Part shown: positions 36,287 through 44,527 of the stretch, in pieces
Layout: every line of letters begins with the position of its first letter
Position numbering within the stretch: the first letter of the stretch is position 1
NCBI RefSeq assembly: GCF_041807905.1
Contig: NZ_JBGVSA010000001.1
Coordinates: 186,001-250,000, forward strand
From: JBGVSA01 sp041807905
GTDB lineage: Bacteria > Pseudomonadota > Gammaproteobacteria > Burkholderiales > Rhodocyclaceae
Direction: 5' to 3'
Length of the DNA: 64,000 nt
Made by a program: the position numbers and the translations under genes
The notes under the pieces: model-generated
The model's database searches: none
What the model was told of the DNA's origin: nothing
What the model saw: the letters and a program-made list of their open reading frames with translations, nothing else

Positions 36287-36604
36287 TCAGGCGACCTGCT
36301 CGACCGGACGACCCGCAGCCAGGATAGCGGCGTGAATGCGCGAGGCCGCGGAGTCGCGTTCGTGGTTGGCGAGCAGATTGACGAGCAGACCGTCGTCAAA
36401 GCGGAAGCGGCACAGCATCATGTCGGAACCTGCCATACGCAGGATCTGGCCCGGGGTCAGCCCTTCGATGATGTCAGCGACATCGGAGCCCACGCCCAGC
36501 TTCAGCATGGCGGACTCGCGACTGGTCTTGATCATTTGCTGCGCGAGCATCAGATACGCGAGATTCAGCTCCTTGATCTCGCTTTGAACGTCGGTGGCCT
36601 TCAT
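36287..36604 (-). CDS. flhD: Flagellar master regulator subunit FlhD
   Basis: Partner of FlhC; 105 residues, all helical, with the family segments LNLAYLMLAQQMIKTSRESA and TPGQILRMAGSDMMLCRF. It is the first gene of the leftward flhDC-motAB operon. The 328-base upstream region 36605-36932 holds no gene but has a perfect inverted repeat at 36732-36750. The flagellin genes it would control indirectly lie at 11387-14040. Confidence 0.95.
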   Translation of the reverse strand: MKATDVQSEIKELNLAYLMLAQQMIKTSRESAMLKLGVGSDVADIIEGLTPGQILRMAGSDMMLCRFRFDDGLLVNLLANHERDSAASRIHAAILAAGRPVEQVA

Positions 36605-36731
36605 TTCACACTACCTCTTTCGCACGGTCTCTGACGGTTTCGTCAGCAGGTGAGGCGAGTGTGCCGCCCGGGTCAGGCGGTACCAATCAGGCAAAATCGC
36701 TAAAAACAGTAGAAACAAAAAGAACATCGGA

Positions 36732-36750
36732 TGTAGGAATTTATCCTACA
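36732..36750. promoter_or_regulatory. Inverted repeat upstream of flhD
   Basis: TGTAGGA attta TCCTACA: perfect 7-bp arms with a 5-base centre, about 130 bases upstream of the flhD start. The inner part, TAGGAATTTATCCTA, resembles NarL/FixJ-type response-regulator sites such as RcsB (TAAGAATATTCCTA) and BvgA heptads. It may be where a response regulator controls flagellar synthesis; this is inference. Confidence 0.5.
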
Positions 36751-36932
36751 CGCAGCAATGAAACCCGCTACAGAACTGTTACCAGTTCCGTATCAGGAAA
36801 ATTACTTCAATGAAATCAGCGATCTTCATTGTTATCGGCAGCGCGTCACAGAACTTTAGACTTTCGCGAACTATTTTTTCGAGTCTTCGCCAGCAACAAA
36901 TTCCAGACCGCCGTTCGTCGTTTTTCTCAAAT

Positions 36933-38918
36933 TCACGAATTATCGGCGTTCCCCGATTCTGTGACTTCCTGCAACTGCACGGAGGCTACACGATTGCGCC
37001 CCAGTTGCTTGGCGAGATAAAGGCCCTGATCCGCCCGCTTGATCAGCGCATCGGTATCGACAACACCTGCATTGCGCGCCGCAGCGCCTGCACTGATGGT
37101 GATGCGCAAGTGCAACATGCCCGCCACCACTTCGGCGCGCTCCACCGTTGAACGCACCCGCTCGGCGCAGCGCAAGGCGGCTTCGAGCGTCGTATCGGGG
37201 CACATCACCAGGAACTCGTCGCCGCCCGTACGAGCCACCACATCATGCGAACGCAGCCCCTGGCGGATGGCCGCCGAGACCTGGCGCAGGACGGAGTCGC
37301 CCACGTCGTGACCGTAGGTATCGTTGATCGACTTGAATTGATCGATATCGATCATCAGGCACGCCAGCGGCCTGCCGCTACGCGACGACGCCGACCACTC
37401 CTGCGTCAGGCGATCGGTAAAGAACCGCCGATTCGGAAAGCCGGTCAGCGAATCCATCAGCGCCACTTCCTGGAGGCGACGGTTGCTGACAGCCAGTTCG
37501 GCGGCAAAGTGGCGGATTTCCTCGCGATCGTGCTCGATCTCCTGGTGGAGCGAGGTCAGGCGGCACGCCGCCTTGAGCCGGGCCTGCAACAGACGTGGAT
37601 TCACCGGCTTGCCCAGTACCGCGTCGGCCCCGGATTCGTAGGCTTCGATCAACAGGTCTTCACTGACGCTGTCGGTCAGCGCCACCACATAGATCGCCCG
37701 GCCGATGCGCGTCTTGCGCAAGGTCTTGACCAGTTCGACGCCGCTGACGTCCTGCAACTGCCAGGCCATGAGCATCATGTCGGGCTGGAAATCCAGCGCC
37801 AGTTCGGTCGCCGTATAGCCGTCGCGCGCCTCGGCCACGTCGTATCCGGCGTCGAGCAACGCGCGCCGCGCCGTAGTGCGAATATCGTCGTCGGCCTCGG
37901 CCACGAGTACGCGCAGCCGCTGAGTCTGGGCCTGGGCCGGCGCTTGCGGAGCGGCCGTCGGCACGGGATCGGCGGACACGATACGGTCGATACCCGTGTC
38001 CGGCTCACGAAGATAGTGCTCGAACGGCGGCAGGCGATCGGCCTGGACGTTGAGCAAAGCGCCCCACTCCAGCCATTCACGCGCGACGTCGTCGCACATC
38101 GCGGTCATGACTTCCTCGTCGAAGCCCAGGCGCGACCCTGCGGCCAGCACGCGGTGCAACACAGTTGAGCGGCCGGCGTCATCGACCAGACACGATTGCG
38201 CCATCAGTGTTGCCACCGACAACGACTGGATCAGCACGTGGTCGCGCGACCCTTCGGGCGCCGAGCCGGCGGTCCCGCTGGCGCAATGGTAGGCCGCCTC
38301 GGTGAATACGCGGGGCAAACCCCAATCCGCCAGCATCGCAGCGCCGAGTTCGGCGTGATTCATGGCGAACTCACGGCTTTCGAGTTCGAGCAGATTCACG
38401 GAGGCATCGCCCCGCACCGCCGCCAGCAATTGTGAGTATTCGCGCGGATAGAGCGTCGCCAGAGCCAGCTCCCCAACACGCGACAATAGCCCGAGGCAGT
38501 AGGTCTCGTCGGGCGCTGCGGCGCGCGTGCGCTGGCTCAACGCCTGCGCGGCGACTGCCCGCAGCAGGGACGCCGACCAAAAATGTCCATAGTCGAACTC
38601 GGAGCACGATCCGCTGCGGTAATTGGTCAGCAGCGAAAAGCCCAGCGCCATCGTACGAACGGCCGGCAGGCCGAGCACCGTCAGCGCGTCCTGGATCGAC
38701 GCCACCGGGCGACGGTTGTAGCCGATCAAGCCGTTGGCCGCCTTGATGAGCCGACCGACGAATGCCGGATCGGTGCGGATGATGCGCGCCAGCTCAGCCA
38801 TCGACACGTCGTCGTGCTGCATCACGCGCATGATCGCCAGTGCAACGCCCTTCGGCGATGGCAGATCGCCCGAGGCCTTGAGTTGTTCGAAGCGCGACAG
38901 ATCAATGGGCGACGACAT
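36933..38918 (-). CDS. HDOD - degenerate receiver - GGDEF diguanylate cyclase
   Basis: A 661-residue signalling protein. Residues about 15-215 form an HDOD domain (non-catalytic HD-related). Residues about 336-452 form a response-regulator receiver with the acidic EADDD cluster, Thr415 and Lys437. At residue 385 the usual phospho-acceptor Asp is Ala (MMLMAWQL; codon at 37764-37766). Residues about 485-650 form a GGDEF domain with intact GGDEF at 565-569 and a canonical I-site RSHD at 556-559, so cyclic di-GMP synthesis with product inhibition is expected. No membrane segment is seen. It is next to flhDC, suggesting a motility or biofilm role. Confidence 0.9.
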   Translation of the reverse strand: MSSPIDLSRFEQLKASGDLPSPKGVALAIMRVMQHDDVSMAELARIIRTDPAFVGRLIKAANGLIGYNRRPVASIQDALTVLGLPAVRTMALGFSLLTNYRSGSCSEFDYGHFWSASLLRAVAAQALSQRTRAAAPDETYCLGLLSRVGELALATLYPREYSQLLAAVRGDASVNLLELESREFAMNHAELGAAMLADWGLPRVFTEAAYHCASGTAGSAPEGSRDHVLIQSLSVATLMAQSCLVDDAGRSTVLHRVLAAGSRLGFDEEVMTAMCDDVAREWLEWGALLNVQADRLPPFEHYLREPDTGIDRIVSADPVPTAAPQAPAQAQTQRLRVLVAEADDDIRTTARRALLDAGYDVAEARDGYTATELALDFQPDMMLMAWQLQDVSGVELVKTLRKTRIGRAIYVVALTDSVSEDLLIEAYESGADAVLGKPVNPRLLQARLKAACRLTSLHQEIEHDREEIRHFAAELAVSNRRLQEVALMDSLTGFPNRRFFTDRLTQEWSASSRSGRPLACLMIDIDQFKSINDTYGHDVGDSVLRQVSAAIRQGLRSHDVVARTGGDEFLVMCPDTTLEAALRCAERVRSTVERAEVVAGMLHLRITISAGAAARNAGVVDTDALIKRADQGLYLAKQLGRNRVASVQLQEVTESGNADNS

Positions 38919-39078
38919 GGGACCGTGACGACGATTTCGTGTTCTTGTGTTTGTGGTCGGACGACCGTGGGAACACGGCCTTGTGAACCGTTTATCGGCG
39001 CGGCCGCGCCTGCCTTTAGCGATTCATGGCACACCAAAGGGCACGTTAGAATGCGGGTAATTGATCGGAAGGCTTCCC

Positions 39079-39621
39079 ATGAAATTCTGCTCAGCCTGTG
39101 GCGCCGGCGTGGCGCTGCGGATTCCGGACGGCGATGCCCTGCCCCGTTTCGTGTGCGAGGCGTGCGGCACGATCCACTACCAGAACCCAAAGATGGTGGT
39201 TGGCGCGCTCGCCGTCTGGGAAGACCGCATACTCCTGTGCCGCCGCGCCATCGAACCACGTCATGGCCTGTGGACCCTGCCTGCAGGCTTCATGGAAAAC
39301 GACGAAACCACAGGCCAGGCCGCCATTCGCGAGACCATGGAAGAGGCTTGCGCACGCATTGAACTGACCGAGCTGTACACGCTGGTGAACGTGCCCCACA
39401 TCAGTCAGGTCCACATGCTCTACCGGGCTCGCCTGCTGGATGTCGACTTCGCACCGGGACCCGAATCCCTGGAAGTCGCCCTGATGCGCGAAGACGAAAT
39501 CCCGTGGGACGAAATCGCCTTCCGTTCAATCGCCCTCACCCTGCGCCATTTCTTCGCCGATCGCCGCGAAGGTCACTTCCGCTTCCGTGTGGCGGACTTG
39601 CCTCCACCGCCCGCGGCCTGA
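39079..39621 (+). CDS. NUDIX hydrolase with N-terminal zinc ribbon
   Basis: A 180-residue pyrophosphohydrolase. Residues 1-40 carry a C-x2-C ... C-x2-C zinc ribbon (FCSACG, CEACG). The NUDIX box follows as GFMENDETTGQAAIRETMEE, with the usual Gly after EE-x replaced by Cys (EEACA). The layout resembles NudC/NADH pyrophosphatase-like or ADP-ribose pyrophosphatase proteins but is shorter than NudC. The substrate is not predictable. The ATG at 39079 has GGAAGG upstream. It is divergent from the HDOD-GGDEF gene. Confidence 0.88.
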   Translation: MKFCSACGAGVALRIPDGDALPRFVCEACGTIHYQNPKMVVGALAVWEDRILLCRRAIEPRHGLWTLPAGFMENDETTGQAAIRETMEEACARIELTELYTLVNVPHISQVHMLYRARLLDVDFAPGPESLEVALMREDEIPWDEIAFRSIALTLRHFFADRREGHFRFRVADLPPPPAA

Positions 39622-39876
39622 AGGCCGCCGGGCCAGATTGTTTTCTGCAAATATGAATCTGGACTGCGCCCGCCGCCCGACGGCGGATGGGCCACAGGCG
39701 ATTGAAAAAAAACACTATAGGAATATCCTTCGGAGGACAGCCGTTGTCTGACGACCTCCGAACGTATTCTGATTCGGCCAGGGGTGTCAGCGGGTGCGCA
39801 TCTTGAGTCGCGTGCCCTCGATCACGGCCTCGCAACAGGATCAGGAACAGGTCTCTAAGGAGGAGCCTCTGACACC

Positions 39877-40482
39877 ATGCGTACCGCCGCGGAGCCCCGA
39901 CCCTCCTACGTGGAACGACGCCCGCTCATCCTGACGCTGGACATGCACGGCCAGCCCCACCGATGGGTGAATTGGCAGCATGCGTTGTTCTACTACTCCA
40001 AGAACCTGGTCGCCTGGGACGCGGGCGAACATCGCTTTACGTTCTACGGTGGCATGTCGCGCCTGACCGGCACGCGCTCGATGCTGACGGCCAACAGCAT
40101 CATTGCCATCAAGGGCAAGGCGCTACCGGCGCGCAGCCTGATCCAGGTTCCGCCACTCTCCAACCGCGAACTGTTCCACCGCGACCGACACATCTGCGCC
40201 TACTGCGGGGACGAATACTCGGTGCAGAAGCTCACGCGAGACCACGTCGTCCCCGTCTCGCACGGCGGGCAGGACACCTGGATGAACGTGGTCACGGCAT
40301 GCCGTCACTGCAACCAGCGCAAGGCCGGCCGCACGCCCGAACAGGCGCACATGTTGTTGCTGTACGCGCCCTACGTGCCGAACAAGGCCGAATATCTGAT
40401 TCTGTCGAATCGCAACATCCTGGCCGATCAGATGGAATTTCTCGCTCGCCACCTGCCCACGCAGAGTCGTTGCCGCGCCTGA
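39877..40482 (+). CDS. HNH endonuclease-domain protein
   Basis: A 201-residue protein with an HNH/beta-beta-alpha-metal nuclease domain at about residues 105-155: C-x2-C (CAYCGDE), the DHVVPVSHGG core, then N and H in WMNVVTACRHCNQRK. The N-terminal 100 residues are of unknown fold. Homologues are common, single-copy chromosomal genes in betaproteobacteria, possibly repair-related; no methylase, integrase or toxin partner is adjacent. A strong TAAGGAGGAG sits about 11 bases before the ATG at 39877. Confidence 0.85.
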   Translation: MRTAAEPRPSYVERRPLILTLDMHGQPHRWVNWQHALFYYSKNLVAWDAGEHRFTFYGGMSRLTGTRSMLTANSIIAIKGKALPARSLIQVPPLSNRELFHRDRHICAYCGDEYSVQKLTRDHVVPVSHGGQDTWMNVVTACRHCNQRKAGRTPEQAHMLLLYAPYVPNKAEYLILSNRNILADQMEFLARHLPTQSRCRA

Positions 40483-40506
40483 AGCCAAGCAAGCGCGGCG
40501 GGCGCA

Positions 40507-41667
40507 TCAGTCAACGGTGAAAGCCTTGGTCGCCACCACGCGCCCATCGAGGACGAACTCCACGCGGTAGCTCCCCCGCCCCAGTAGATCGGCTCCGACG
40601 CTCTGCCATACGGCACCCGGTGCGGCAGCCCACTCCACCGGCACGGCGGCCGGACGAACAACGATCTCGGCACCGCGATACCAGCGCGTCTCGAAGACGT
40701 GTTTGCCGCCCACTGCGCCCGACCAACTGAAAGCCGCGTAGGCGAAGACCTTGTCGTCCTTGCGGAAGACAGTGCCGATTCCCGTCGGCCCGACGCCGCG
40801 CTCGACGGAAGCGGCCAGCATGGCGCTCACCAAAGAGACTTGCGTCGCGGCAGCCGGAACCGGCTTCGTCGCTCCCTGTGGCGCAGGCGGCGGTGCAGAC
40901 ACGAGCGCCGGAGTCGCCGCGGATGGCGGTACCACACTGTTTGGCAGAGCGGTGCCGAGCGCTTCGCCGGGATTCTCCTGACCCGAGGCCGCCACGGGTT
41001 GCGGTGCGGGAGCCTGAGCGGACGCGACAGCGGGTATCTCGAACGGCTGAGGCGATGTAATCAAGCCGCTGCTCCACGCCGTCAGACGCTCGACGAGCGC
41101 GCACGAGCCGGGCGAGCCTTCCTGCTGGCATTCATAGAGGAGCCCTTCCGGCTGTGTTGGAGACGGCATGCCCGCCAAGGCACGTCCGCTCCTGCCCGCC
41201 GCAGTGTTGCGGGTGAGCAAACCGAACGGCATGGCGCGCAGCATCCGCGAATAGAAGGTGTAGGCATTGCGCATCGTCTCGGCGGCAGAGCCGATCCACA
41301 CCACGGTGGGCTGTTGCGGCGTACCGGCGGCAAAGCGACGCTCGGTTCCGGCGGCGAACAACATCGCGCATGCGCCAGAGCAGGCACCCTGCGCGACGGT
41401 CGTGACGCCGGCCCGTCGAACGACGGTTGCCACATCGTCATAGACATCCATGTGGTCGAGCACACCGGCCATGTCCCGCAGTACAAGCACGCGGGCGCCT
41501 TGCTTGAAGTGACCGCCGAGCAACGCCCGGTCGTTCACATCGACAACGCCAGTGACGATCAATACTTCGCCCACGCGCTGATAGGTCATGCCGTGAGCAA
41601 CGCTGGCGGCACAGATCGAGACGAGCAACAGCGCCCCCGCGCTGAGTCGTCGTAGAAACCTCAACAC
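40507..41667 (-). CDS. Secreted protein with Clp/crotonase-fold-like N-terminal region, function unknown
   Basis: About 386 residues from a GTG at 41667. Residues 1-27 look like a signal peptide (LRRLSAGALLLVSICAASVA). Residues about 30-165 resemble the predicted periplasmic COG3904 group: VLIVTGVVDVND, a strand-loop-helix with VAQGACSGACAMLFAAGTER, and a helix with WIGSAAE. A Pro/Ala-rich linker (about residues 210-280) follows, then a C-terminal beta domain ending GSYRVEFVLDGRVVATKAFTVD, like DUF2914-type modules. Whether it is a peptidase is unknown. It is convergent with the HNH gene and upstream of none of the TCA genes. Confidence 0.65.
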   Translation of the reverse strand: MLRFLRRLSAGALLLVSICAASVAHGMTYQRVGEVLIVTGVVDVNDRALLGGHFKQGARVLVLRDMAGVLDHMDVYDDVATVVRRAGVTTVAQGACSGACAMLFAAGTERRFAAGTPQQPTVVWIGSAAETMRNAYTFYSRMLRAMPFGLLTRNTAAGRSGRALAGMPSPTQPEGLLYECQQEGSPGSCALVERLTAWSSGLITSPQPFEIPAVASAQAPAPQPVAASGQENPGEALGTALPNSVVPPSAATPALVSAPPPAPQGATKPVPAAATQVSLVSAMLAASVERGVGPTGIGTVFRKDDKVFAYAAFSWSGAVGGKHVFETRWYRGAEIVVRPAAVPVEWAAAPGAVWQSVGADLLGRGSYRVEFVLDGRVVATKAFTVD

Positions 41668-41772
41668 TCCCCTACCCCCTGTTGCGTATATTCTTACAGC
41701 CGGTCTTATACGTTGTTGCCGCTGGCATCGAGGGTGGCCGACGTCAAACAACGACGACCTTGCATCGATGCC

Positions 41773-42888
41773 TTACTGCGGTCGGTGCGCCTCTGCCAGA
41801 TATTCCACGGTGCGCATCTCGATCAGGCGCGACACGGTACGTGGGAATTCCTGCGCATTCGGCCCCTCGCGGTACAGCATCGGCGCTTCGGCAGCGGCGC
41901 TGACAATGAGCTTGGTACGGGTGTCGTAGAGCACGTCGACCAACCAGGTGAAGCGGCGCGCTTCGTTGGAATGGTTGCGCGTCATCACCGGAAGGTTCGA
42001 CACCAGCACGGTGTGATATTCACGGGCGATTTCGAGATAGTCGTTCTGTGAACGTGGCCCGCCGCAGATGTCCTGGAAGTCGAACCACACCACGCCGGGC
42101 GCCTCCATGCGTGCATGGACCGGACGCCCGAGCACATCGAGATCGCGCGGCCGCCCGGCGAGCCCGGCGATGCGCTCGAAGTGTGCGCTCAGTGTTTCGT
42201 CGGCAGCCTGCCCGCTCGGCACGATGTAGGTGTTCATGCGTTCGAGCGAGCGCAGGCGGTAATCGGTGTCGTTGTCGACCTCGACCACGTCGAAACGACG
42301 CTTGATCAGCTCGATGGTCGGAATGAAGTTATGGCGCTGCAACCCGTTCGGATAAAGTCCATCGGGCGGGTAGTTGGACGTCATGACAAACACCACGCCA
42401 CGCTCGAACAAGGCTTCGAGCAAGCGGCCCAGGATCATCGCGTCCGCGATGTCCGAGACGTGGAATTCGTCGAAGCACAGCAGGCGGGTTTCTTCCGCAA
42501 GGTGGTCGGCCACGCGGGAGAGCGGATCGCTTTCGTCCTTGGCCGCGCGCAATTGGTGATGAATGGACTGCATGAAGGCATGGAAGTGCACGCGACGCTT
42601 GCGGCGATACGGCACGGCGTCGAAAAACGCATCCATGATGAAGCTCTTGCCGCGCCCCACCCCGCCCCACAGGTAAACGCTGCGCGGCAGGTCCGGATTG
42701 AATAGCAGCTTGCGCAGTGCGGTACGACGCCGCGCCTTGAAGGCCAGCAGTTCGGTGTAGAGATCCTGAAGACGCTCGACGGCCCGCAACTGCGCGGGGT
42801 CGGCCTTGTAGTCGCGCCGCTCGAGCTGCGAGCGGTAGGCGTCGAGCACGCCGAATTCAGGAACGTTCAGGATGCGATAGGCGGTCAT
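41773..42888 (-). CDS. zapE: Cell division protein ZapE (AFG1-like ATPase)
   Basis: AAA-type ATPase that modulates Z-ring constriction, especially under low oxygen or stress. The 371-residue protein has Walker A YLWGGVGRGKSFIMD, Walker B LLCFDEFHVSD and VMTSNYPPDGLYPNGLQR. The start at 42888 (MTAYRILNVPEFG) is preferred over a longer frame. It is the last gene of the leftward TCA block, a conserved position in related betaproteobacteria, but lies after a lpdA terminator, so it may be partly uncoupled. Confidence 0.94.
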   Translation of the reverse strand: MTAYRILNVPEFGVLDAYRSQLERRDYKADPAQLRAVERLQDLYTELLAFKARRRTALRKLLFNPDLPRSVYLWGGVGRGKSFIMDAFFDAVPYRRKRRVHFHAFMQSIHHQLRAAKDESDPLSRVADHLAEETRLLCFDEFHVSDIADAMILGRLLEALFERGVVFVMTSNYPPDGLYPNGLQRHNFIPTIELIKRRFDVVEVDNDTDYRLRSLERMNTYIVPSGQAADETLSAHFERIAGLAGRPRDLDVLGRPVHARMEAPGVVWFDFQDICGGPRSQNDYLEIAREYHTVLVSNLPVMTRNHSNEARRFTWLVDVLYDTRTKLIVSAAAEAPMLYREGPNAQEFPRTVSRLIEMRTVEYLAEAHRPQ

Positions 42889-42920
42889 GCTGCAAAGGGG
42901 CGGAGCCCGGTCGTCTGAAC

Positions 42921-42957
42921 AAAGAAAATGGTGCAAGCGTTTTCACACTTGCACCAT
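42921..42957 (-). terminator. Rho-independent terminator after lpdA
   Basis: Read leftward: ATGGTGCAAG tgtgaaaacg CTTGCACCAT followed by TTTTCTTT. A 10-bp perfect stem with a T-rich tail, 33 bases after the lpdA stop, marks the end of the TCA operon before zapE. Confidence 0.82.
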
Positions 42958-42989
42958 CGGCAGCATCATTGCGTCCGCAGACGCGACGA

Positions 42990-44414
42990 TCAGAAGTGCA
43001 GCGAGCGCTTGTCGACGGCCAGCGCCGCTTCGTGCATCGCTTCGGACAACGTCGGGTGCGCGTGGCAGGTGCGTGCCAGGTCTTCGGCGGAGGCGGCGAA
43101 TTCCAGGCTCACCACGGCTTCGGCGATGAGTTCCGAAGCGTTCGTACCGATGACATGCACGCCCAGGATCTGGTCGGTCTCAGCATGCGCGATCACCTTC
43201 ACAAAGCCCGTCGTGTCGCCCTGACCCAGCGCGCGACCATTCGCCAGGAACGGAATCTGACCGTTCTTGAACGGAATGTTGGCAGCCTTGAGCTCTTGCT
43301 CGGTCTTGCCGACCCAGGCGATTTCCGGATGCGTGTAGATGACCCAGGGAATGGCGTCGTAGTTGATGTGACCCGACTGGCCGGAGATGACTTCCGCCAC
43401 CATCACGCCCTCTTCCATGCCCTTGTGCGCCAGCATCGGGCCGGGGACCACGTCACCGATGGCCCACACGTTCTGCAGGTTGGTGGCGCAGTGTTCGCCT
43501 ACCTTCACGCGGCCGCGTTCGTCCAGCTCCAGGCCGACGGCCGTGGTATTCAGACCATCGGTGTTCGGCGTGCGGCCCACGGCCACGATCAGCTTGTCGA
43601 ACTCAACGGACTGTTCGCCTTCGTCGTTTTCGTATTTGACGACCACGGACTTCTTCTTGGGCGTGACTTCCTTGATCTTCACGCCGAGCTGGATGTTCAG
43701 GCCCTGCTTGGTGGTGAAGATCTTCCATGCTTCCTTGGCCACGTTCTGGTCGGCGGCAGCGAGGAAATCGGGCAGCGCTTCGAGGATCGTCACTTGCGAG
43801 CCAAGGCGCTTCCACACCGAGCCCATCTCGAGGCCGATCACGCCGGCGCCAATCACGCCGAGGCGCTTGGGCACTTCGTTGATGTCCAGTGCGCCTTCGT
43901 TGTCGAGCACCAGCTTCTGGTCGACCGGAATGCCCGGCAGATGGCGGGCGCGCGAACCGGTGGCGATGATGACATGTTTGGCTTCGATGACTTCATCACC
44001 GATCTTCACTTGCCACAGGCCGTCCTTCTGGCCGACAAAGCTGCCCAGGCCGGGCATGAAATTGACCTTGTACTTGCGGAACAGACCTTTGATGCCGGTG
44101 ACCAGTTGCGTGACGATGTTGTCCTTGCGCTTGATCATCGACGGCACGTCGATCGACACGCCTTCGGTCTTGATGCCGTGCATGACGAACGAATGGCTGG
44201 CCTGGTCGAACAGTTCCGACGAGTGCAGCAGCGCCTTGGAGGGAATGCAGCCCACGTTCAGGCACGTGCCGCCCAGGCGCGGTTCGCCCTTCGGATCGGC
44301 GTAGGCGTTGGATTCGCAGCAGACGGTATTCAGACCCAGTTGCGAAGCGCGGATGGCTGCCACGTAGCCGGCGGGCCCACCGCCGATGACAGCCACATCG
44401 AATTGTTTGGACAT
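42990..44414 (-). CDS. lpdA: Dihydrolipoyl dehydrogenase (E3)
   Basis: Flavoprotein that reoxidises the lipoyl group of the 2-oxoglutarate dehydrogenase complex. The 474-residue protein has the FAD motif GGGPAGYVAAI near its N-terminus, the redox disulfide GGTCLNVGCIPSKALL, the NAD motif VIGAGVIGLEMGSVWKRLGS and the C-terminal His-Glu active site in CHAHPTLSEAMHEA. It lacks an N-terminal lipoyl domain. It lies 113 bases after sucB; a perfect 26-bp palindrome lies in the gap. Confidence 0.97.
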   Translation of the reverse strand: MSKQFDVAVIGGGPAGYVAAIRASQLGLNTVCCESNAYADPKGEPRLGGTCLNVGCIPSKALLHSSELFDQASHSFVMHGIKTEGVSIDVPSMIKRKDNIVTQLVTGIKGLFRKYKVNFMPGLGSFVGQKDGLWQVKIGDEVIEAKHVIIATGSRARHLPGIPVDQKLVLDNEGALDINEVPKRLGVIGAGVIGLEMGSVWKRLGSQVTILEALPDFLAAADQNVAKEAWKIFTTKQGLNIQLGVKIKEVTPKKKSVVVKYENDEGEQSVEFDKLIVAVGRTPNTDGLNTTAVGLELDERGRVKVGEHCATNLQNVWAIGDVVPGPMLAHKGMEEGVMVAEVISGQSGHINYDAIPWVIYTHPEIAWVGKTEQELKAANIPFKNGQIPFLANGRALGQGDTTGFVKVIAHAETDQILGVHVIGTNASELIAEAVVSLEFAASAEDLARTCHAHPTLSEAMHEAALAVDKRSLHF

Positions 44415-44494
44415 AGTGTTTTCCTGATCAGGGGAAGACCCGCCCGGGTTGTGCCCTGCGGGCCTTGCCGTACCAACGGGATAGCAACTTCACG

Positions 44495-44520
44495 GGGGAA
44501 GGTGGCATGCCACCTTCCCC
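44495..44520. repeat. Perfect 26-bp palindrome between sucB and lpdA
   Basis: GGGGAAGGTGGCA immediately followed by its reverse complement TGCCACCTTCCCC. As RNA it forms a very stable hairpin. No T-tract follows, so it is more likely an mRNA processing or stability element setting sucAB against lpdA levels than a terminator. Confidence 0.75.
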
Positions 44521-44527
44521 GCCCGGC

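Noticed and set aside
39877..40482. HNH gene as part of a defence or mobile element
   Set aside because: No partner genes, repeats or transfer signs around it.
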